Below, in pieces: positions 59,281-64,000 of a stretch of DNA of 64,000 nucleotides. The position numbers were made by a program, and so were the translations under genes. Origin of the DNA: Sphingomonas swuensis (GTDB lineage: Bacteria > Pseudomonadota > Alphaproteobacteria > Sphingomonadales > Sphingomonadaceae); assembly GCF_039538045.1 (NCBI RefSeq), contig NZ_BAABBQ010000001.1:2316001-2380000 (forward strand), read 5' to 3'. Within the stretch, counting starts at the first letter, position 1. Each line of letters opens with the position of its first letter. The notes under the pieces were generated by a model. The model was not told the DNA's origin. It worked only from the letters and a program-made list of their open reading frames with translations, and did not search any database.

Positions 59281-60786
59281 ATGAAGGGACGGATTGGCGC
59301 AGCGGCACTAGCGTTCCTACTAGCCTCCTCGGTCGCATCCGCCGCACCTCCGGCCGAGCGTGACTGGAGCGAGGCGCTCGCCCGCGACGCCCAGGCCCTC
59401 CACGACGACCTCGCCGCCAATCATCCCGGCGCGGTCAACAGCCTCGACCCCGGGTTCAACGCCAACAATGATCGCCAGCTCAAGCTCGCGCTCGAGCGGG
59501 CGAAGAGCGCGCGAAGCTACGCCGACTATTTCTTCCCGCTGCGCATCTACGTCTCCTCCTTCGACGACGGCCATCTCGGCTTTGGCGCGCTCGGCAACAC
59601 GCCCAACGACCTGCGCTGGCCCGGCTTCGCCACCCGCTACGACGGGCGAGGCCGGATCGTGGTCGGGACCAGCGAGCCGGAAAGCCCGGTGCCGCAGGGC
59701 GCCGAGCTGCTGTCCTGCGACGGGATGAGCGCAAGCCGCTATGCCGAGGCGACGCTCGGGACCATGTGGGGCCGCTGGTCGCTCGAGGCGCAGCAGCAGC
59801 GCATGGGCGCCTTCCTGTTCATCGACGAGAGCAGCAACCTCATCCCCAAGGCGAAGGAATGCACCTTCGCCATCGCCGGGCAGAGAAAGAGCATTCCCTT
59901 GTCCTGGCAACCGCTTGCCCTCGACCGGGTCGGGCCGCTGCTCAACAGCCTCCAGGGGCGCCGGAGCCGCGACTTCGGCGAGCGGACGCTGCCTGGTGGT
60001 ATCCGCTGGCTGGCGATGCCCTCCTTCGACGGCGACCCCGCTTCCGCCGCCGCCAAGGCGCTTCCGGGGATGATCGCACGCGCACGCTCGGATCGCGCCG
60101 CGATGCTCGCCGCCCCGGCGATCGTCCTTGACCTGCGCGGCAACGGCGGCGGCTCGTCCGACTGGTCGCGGCAGCTTGCGGTCGCCCTGTGGGGTGAAGG
60201 CGCCGAGGACAGCCTTCCGCCCGGCCCGACCGTCGAGGTCGATTGGCGCGCTTCGCCCGCCAACCTCGCCGAGATCGCCAACGGCTATGCCGAGCGCCGC
60301 GGAAGCGAGGGCTTCTCCGCGCCCGTGGACAACTGGTACCGCTCGGTCATTGCCGGCCTCGGCGTGGCCGTCGCCCGCAAGCAGGCGCTTTGGCGGCACG
60401 TCGATTTCGATGCCTCCGGGCCATCCGCCGCCAGCAGCGAAGGAAAGCGGCCGACGGCGCCCGCGCTAGCGCGCCCGGTTCGCCCGATCTACGTCCTGAC
60501 CGATTCCTCCTGCGCCTCGGCCTGCCTCGACGCGCTCGACCGGTGGACCGCGCTCGGCGCCATCCAGATCGGCCGTCCGACCAGCGCAGACACGCTCTAC
60601 ATGGAAATCCGCGACCGCACCCTGCCCTCGCGCCTGACCAGCATCAGCGTGCCGATGAAGGTCTATCGCGGACGCAAGCGCGGCTCCAACCAGCCGGCGA
60701 TGCCCGTGCATCGCTTCGACGGCGACATCAGCGACACCGCCGCGCTCGAGACCTGGGTGACGAGCCTTGCCGCCGCGCGCCGCTAG
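59281..60786 (+). CDS. S41-like serine protease, exported
   Basis: A 501-residue protein with a signal peptide (res 1-21, ALAFLLASSVASAA). The C-terminal half has S41/C-terminal-processing-protease features: IVLDLRGNGGGSSDWS, then YVLTDSSCASACLDALDRW, where SSCAS supplies the nucleophilic serine, and GAIQIGRPTSADT. There is no obvious PDZ domain. An N-terminal ~200-residue unique domain with DDGHLGFGALG may bind substrate. It starts 20 bp after scoB and may share its transcript. Confidence 0.82.
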   Translation: MKGRIGAAALAFLLASSVASAAPPAERDWSEALARDAQALHDDLAANHPGAVNSLDPGFNANNDRQLKLALERAKSARSYADYFFPLRIYVSSFDDGHLGFGALGNTPNDLRWPGFATRYDGRGRIVVGTSEPESPVPQGAELLSCDGMSASRYAEATLGTMWGRWSLEAQQQRMGAFLFIDESSNLIPKAKECTFAIAGQRKSIPLSWQPLALDRVGPLLNSLQGRRSRDFGERTLPGGIRWLAMPSFDGDPASAAAKALPGMIARARSDRAAMLAAPAIVLDLRGNGGGSSDWSRQLAVALWGEGAEDSLPPGPTVEVDWRASPANLAEIANGYAERRGSEGFSAPVDNWYRSVIAGLGVAVARKQALWRHVDFDASGPSAASSEGKRPTAPALARPVRPIYVLTDSSCASACLDALDRWTALGAIQIGRPTSADTLYMEIRDRTLPSRLTSISVPMKVYRGRKRGSNQPAMPVHRFDGDISDTAALETWVTSLAAARR

Positions 60787-61054
60787 CCTCCTCCTCCTCG
60801 CGCTGCTGCTTGCCGGTTGCGCCGATCCGCCGCCGACCACCATCGACGGAAGCTCGCCCGAGGCCTTCGCCGCCTCGACCAGCGCGGCCCGCGAGGAGCT
60901 GCCCGTCGCCGACCGCCTTATGTTCGATCGCGCCCTCGCCTCGGTGCCCGCCCGGCGCTACTCGTCTGGCGACCCCGAGCAGCTCCGCCGAACCACCTTC
61001 GACGGAATGACCGCCGCGCAGGTCGTCGACGACCAGCGCCGCCGCTCGCGCTGA
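60767..61054 (+). CDS. Small lipoprotein
   Basis: A 95-residue lipoprotein starting at TTG 60767, overlapping the S41 gene by 20 bp. The signal segment SLLLLALLLAGC ends in a good lipobox. The mature part (DPPPTTIDGSSPEAFAASTS and DGMTAAQVVDDQRRRSR) resembles the small DUF6694-type lipoproteins seen in proteobacteria. There is no strong Shine-Dalgarno; translation may be coupled. Confidence 0.65.
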   Translation: MPPRAASLLLLALLLAGCADPPPTTIDGSSPEAFAASTSAAREELPVADRLMFDRALASVPARRYSSGDPEQLRRTTFDGMTAAQVVDDQRRRSR

Positions 61055-61056
61055 AA

Positions 61057-61083
61057 CGTCGCCCGGGCTTGACCCGGGACGCG
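61057..61083. repeat. CCCGGG-CTTGA-CCCGGG palindrome
   Basis: CCCGGG (61062-61067) and CCCGGG (61073-61078) around CTTGA, with outer CGTC/ACG pairing. It has the same core as 22129-22145 and resembles CCCGGTCAAGACCGGGA at 55084-55100. It is probably a dispersed repeat that also acts as a weak terminator. Confidence 0.6.
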
Positions 61084-61154
61084 CCAGCCTCTCACTGCAG
61101 CAGCGACAGGCGGGCGGGCGCGACGGCGCTCGCCGGCACGACGAGGAGAGACAG

Positions 61155-62153
61155 ATGCGCGCATTGCTTTCGCAGGCCCCCGGCGGGCCCGACACGCTCC
61201 AGCTGGCCGAGCTCCCCGATCCCGTGCCGTCCACCGGCGAGCTGCTCGTCCGGGTCCATGCCGCCGCGATCAACTATCCCGACGTCCTGATCATCGAGGA
61301 CAAGTATCAGATGCGCCCGCCGCGGCCGTTCGCGCCCGGCGGCGAGATCGCCGGCGAGGTCATCGGCATCGGCGAGGGCGTTACCGGCTGGTCGGTCGGC
61401 GACCGGCTGATCGCCGTCCCGGGCTTCGGCGGCCTGGTCGAGAAGATCGTCATCCCCGCCGCCTCCGCCTTCCGCCTGCCCGAGAGCCGCAGCTACACCG
61501 ACGGCGCCGCCCTTCTCCTCACCTACGCCACCTCGATCCACGCCTTGTGGGACCGCGGCCAGCTTAAGGCCGGCGAGACCCTTCTGGTGCTCGGCGCGGC
61601 GGGCGGGGTCGGGCTCGCCGCGGTCGAGCTCGGCAAGGCCCGCGGCGCCCGCGTGATCGCCGCCGTCTCGAGCGAGGACAAGGCTCAGGCCGCGCGCGAC
61701 GCCGGCGCCGACGAGGCGATCGTCTATCCGCGCGGACCCTTCGACAAGGACGCCAGCAAGGCGCTCGCCGAGCAGTTCAAGGCCGCTGTCGGCCCCAAGG
61801 GCGCCGACGTCATCTACGATCCCGTCGGCGGCGATTATTGCGAGCCCGCGCTCCGCGCCATCGCCTGGGAAGGCCGCTACCTCGTGGTCGGCTTTCCTGC
61901 CGGAATCCCGAGGCTCCCGCTCAACCTGACGCTCCTCAAGAGCTGCAATGTCTGCGGCGTCTTCTGGGGCGCCTTCGCCGCGCGTGACCAGGCCGCCAAC
62001 CAGGCCCATGTCGAGGAATTGTTCGCGCTTTGGGACGCCGGCAGGATCAGCCCGCGAGTCAGTGCCACCTACCCGCTCGAGCGCGCCGGCGAGGCGATCG
62101 CCGCGATGGCCGCGCGCCAGGTCATCGGCAAGCTGGTGGTCGAGATCGGCTGA
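61155..62153 (+). CDS. NADPH:quinone oxidoreductase family protein (MDR superfamily)
   Basis: A 332-residue zinc-free medium-chain dehydrogenase. It has GGPDTLQLAELPDPVPSTGE, HAAAINYPDVLIIEDKYQ, RPFAPGGEIAGEVIGIGEGV, the coenzyme site VLGAAGGVGLAAVELGKA and DVIYDPVGGDYCEPALR. Zinc ligands are absent, as in quinone oxidoreductases. It is cytoplasmic; the physiological substrate is unknown. Confidence 0.92.
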   Translation: MRALLSQAPGGPDTLQLAELPDPVPSTGELLVRVHAAAINYPDVLIIEDKYQMRPPRPFAPGGEIAGEVIGIGEGVTGWSVGDRLIAVPGFGGLVEKIVIPAASAFRLPESRSYTDGAALLLTYATSIHALWDRGQLKAGETLLVLGAAGGVGLAAVELGKARGARVIAAVSSEDKAQAARDAGADEAIVYPRGPFDKDASKALAEQFKAAVGPKGADVIYDPVGGDYCEPALRAIAWEGRYLVVGFPAGIPRLPLNLTLLKSCNVCGVFWGAFAARDQAANQAHVEELFALWDAGRISPRVSATYPLERAGEAIAAMAARQVIGKLVVEIG

Positions 62154-62167
62154 CCACTCGCGAGAAG

Positions 62168-63511
62168 CTATTCCGCCGGCTGCGCCCGTCCTTCCAGCCG
62201 CGCGCGCCGGAATGGCTGGCGCTGCTGGTAGGCGAGGCTCTTCCACAGCCATTCCATCGGCCCGTTCTCGAAGCGGCGCATCCACAGCACCGCCGCGACC
62301 AGTTCGAGCGCGATGACGATGGCGGCGACCAGCGTCATGTCGGCCATGCCCCAGCGGCCCGCCAATCCGAAGCCCCAGGGCGCGAACACCACCCACATCA
62401 TCAACAGCGACGTGAAGAGGTAAATGCTGAGCGGCATCTTGCCCGCCGCGGCGAAGGGAGCGAGCAGCCGTCGCCCGAGCGACGCTCGAAGCGCCAGATG
62501 GACGAGCCCGACATGTCCCAGCGTCACGGCCAGCCTGGCGATGTCCTCGAACATCCGCTGCCAGTGGATCCCGGGCTGGAATGTCAGCCGCTCGGCCCAC
62601 AAGGTGCCCCTCAGGCTGAGCCCGACCGCGTAGCCGACCACCAGCAGCGCCGCATAGGTGCGCGTGCTCGCCTTCCCCTGGATGATCCCCCATTGGTAGA
62701 GCGCCATTCCGATCAGCATGGTCGCCAGGATCTCGCCTTCGATCTGCCAGAAGAAATTGCTCATCACCATCAGCCAGCCGTCCCGCTGGAACGCCCAATA
62801 GGCGCCGAAGCTTGAGCGCCGCGCCTGGTCTGCTGCCTCGATGCTCTTCATCTTGTCCGGGCTCGCGGCGGGCAGGCTGCTCCGGCGCAGGTCGCGCGCC
62901 TTCTGCTCCTCGACCTTCTTCGAATCGGCCTCGCTCAGCGTGACCCCCGACGCGGCTTGGGCGGCAAGCTGCTCGACCTTCGCGCGCTCGGTCACCGCGC
63001 TGCGATATTCCATGGCTCCGACGGTCATCAGCGCGGCGATGATCAGCGCCGCCCAGCCGAGCTGGCCCCGTGGGCCGGTCCTGCGGAAGGGGAAGAGGAA
63101 GATGGCGGCGATGCCGTAGACCAGCAGGATGTCCCCCATCCACATCAGCAGCAGCGCGTTGGCCAGCCCGAACAGGATCAGCCACAGGTTGCGGCGATAG
63201 TGGAGGTCGGCGACCTCGACCGGCCCGTCGGGCGTCATTGCGCGCCTTGCCATGATCATGATGCCCGCGCCGAACAGCAGTTCGAGCAGGCCGCGCTGGG
63301 TCCCCTCCAGCGTCACGTGAAGGATCAGGGTCGCCCAATAGTCGGCGGGCGTCCAGCTTGGATGGCGAAGCTCGAACAGCGGCGGCCCGCCATATCCGCC
63401 CATCCACGAGATGTTCATGAGCAGGATCAGCAGGATCGCGAGGCCCCGCAGGATGTCGAGCGAGGGAATGCGATCCCCTTCGGCAATTCGAGAGATGCCG
63501 TTCGTGTCCAT
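62168..63511 (-). CDS. DUF418 domain membrane protein
   Basis: A 447-residue protein with about ten transmembrane helices. The N-terminal RIPSLDILRGLAILLILLMN is typical of DUF418/acyltransferase-like (DUF1624) proteins, and the C-terminal DUF418 region has GKMPLSIYLFTSLLMMWVVF and GPMEWLWKSLAYQQRQPFRR. A long hydrophilic helical insert (~res 190-245, Lys/Glu-rich) sits between helices. The start is ATG 63511 or 63514, right after GGGAGG. Function is unproven. Confidence 0.88.
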   Translation of the reverse strand: MDTNGISRIAEGDRIPSLDILRGLAILLILLMNISWMGGYGGPPLFELRHPSWTPADYWATLILHVTLEGTQRGLLELLFGAGIMIMARRAMTPDGPVEVADLHYRRNLWLILFGLANALLLMWMGDILLVYGIAAIFLFPFRRTGPRGQLGWAALIIAALMTVGAMEYRSAVTERAKVEQLAAQAASGVTLSEADSKKVEEQKARDLRRSSLPAASPDKMKSIEAADQARRSSFGAYWAFQRDGWLMVMSNFFWQIEGEILATMLIGMALYQWGIIQGKASTRTYAALLVVGYAVGLSLRGTLWAERLTFQPGIHWQRMFEDIARLAVTLGHVGLVHLALRASLGRRLLAPFAAAGKMPLSIYLFTSLLMMWVVFAPWGFGLAGRWGMADMTLVAAIVIALELVAAVLWMRRFENGPMEWLWKSLAYQQRQPFRRARLEGRAQPAE

Positions 63512-63668
63512 CATTGCCTCCCCTTCGAGCAATGCCGGTAAGCATGAATGATGAACCCGTAACGACATGGTGGCAAGCAGGGCGCGCGGAACACGCGAGT
63601 CGTCCCGACATTGCCCTTGGCCCCGCCGGGCCCTATCTCCCGTTCACCATCCGGACGGGGAGTTTTAC

Positions 63669-63995
63669 GTGACCACCTTCGACGATCGCGAGCGGGCCTT
63701 CGAAACCAAGTTCGCGCATGACGAGGAGATGCGCTTCCGGGTCATCGCGCGTCGCAACAAGCTGCTCGGCCACTGGGCGGCCGGCCTCATGAAGCTCTCC
63801 CCGATCGAAGCCGAGGCCTATGCCAAGGACGTGGTCCGCGCCGACTTCGAGGAAGCCGGCGACGAGGACGTCATCCGCAAGCTGCTCGGCGACCTCACCG
63901 CTGCCGACATCGAGATCGACGACGCCGCCATCCGCCAGGCGCTCGCCGACCAGACGGTCGAGGCCAAGCGCCAGTTGATGGAAGCGAAGGGCTGA
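63669..63995 (+). CDS. ATPase inhibitor subunit zeta (DUF1476)
   Basis: A 108-residue protein starting at GTG 63669 after GGGGAG. The N-terminal inhibitory segment TTFDDRERAFETKFAHDEEM and the following RFRVIARRNKLLGHWAAGLM are diagnostic of the alphaproteobacterial zeta subunit, which blocks reverse rotation of F1 by inserting its N-terminus. A C-terminal helical bundle follows. It ends five bases before the window edge and is complete. Confidence 0.93.
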   Translation: MTTFDDRERAFETKFAHDEEMRFRVIARRNKLLGHWAAGLMKLSPIEAEAYAKDVVRADFEEAGDEDVIRKLLGDLTAADIEIDDAAIRQALADQTVEAKRQLMEAKG

Positions 63996-64000
63996 TCCGA

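Overview
The window is GC-rich chromosomal DNA from an alphaproteobacterium, most likely a member of the Sphingomonadales (Sphingomonas-like). The evidence is gene content: an ATPase inhibitor zeta subunit (DUF1476), an NDUFA12-type complex I accessory protein next to a DUF2155 lipoprotein, a TIGR02300 zinc-ribbon protein, an UrcA-family protein, alphaproteobacterial entericidins, many HTH/GGDEF/HWE signalling proteins, and GC-rich palindromic repeats of the kind scattered through sphingomonad genomes. No phage, plasmid, transposase, CRISPR array or defence island was found. This is core genome with small lineage-specific genes.

Layout. 1-5 kb: an oligopeptide-type binding lipoprotein operon (-), a bifunctional class A penicillin-binding protein, a lone Flp pilin and tRNA-Ala. 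5-10.6 kb: cytidylate kinase, a TPP-dependent enzyme, a HEPN-like small protein, thiG and thiS (split by an opposite-strand gene) and aroQ. 10.6-20.6 kb: accB-accC, a MASE1/PAS/HWE hybrid histidine kinase, aat converging on DUF2155/NDUFA12, DUF192 with a tandem cold-shock protein, recX, a fatty acyl-AMP ligase and a MarR-type regulator. 21-50 kb: the transcription/ribosome backbone tRNA-Trp-secE-nusG, rplK-rplA, rplJ-rplL and rpoB-rpoC. These blocks are separated by msrA, a hydrolase, a NatAB-like ABC exporter, a BaiN-type flavoprotein, an M16 protease, small stress-type proteins, a trp operon and a self-contained XRE/DUF2975 operon. 50-64 kb: two entericidins, tRNA-Leu, a GGDEF-EAL protein, an LplT-like MFS protein beside pgsA, SCP2, a GST, LytTR/DUF2306, a 3-oxoacid CoA-transferase operon, an S41-like protease, a quinone oxidoreductase, a DUF418 protein and the ATPase zeta subunit.

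The most informative regulatory structure is the tryptophan control region at 34432-34606. It has a strong promoter whose start point falls at the ATG of a 24-codon leader peptide containing Trp-Trp-Arg-Trp, followed by mutually exclusive hairpins ending in a terminator. It precedes a translationally coupled DAHP synthase-trpE-trpG operon, so entry into the shikimate pathway and the first Trp-specific step appear to share one tryptophan-sensing attenuator. trpE itself carries a 116-bp nested palindrome in frame, which encodes about 39 extra residues in the linker between its domains, much like Rickettsia palindromic elements.

Other notable items: two genes whose only sensible start is CTG (DUF192 and the BaiN-like flavoprotein); aat and DUF2155 overlapping tail to tail by 148 bp with conserved motifs on both strands; a five-half-site operator in front of the DUF2975-XRE operon; an EcfG-like promoter in front of the entericidin pair; and 19-bp direct repeats upstream of rplK. 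Long antisense open frames over rpoB, rpoC, the M16 gene and others are taken to be high-GC shadows.
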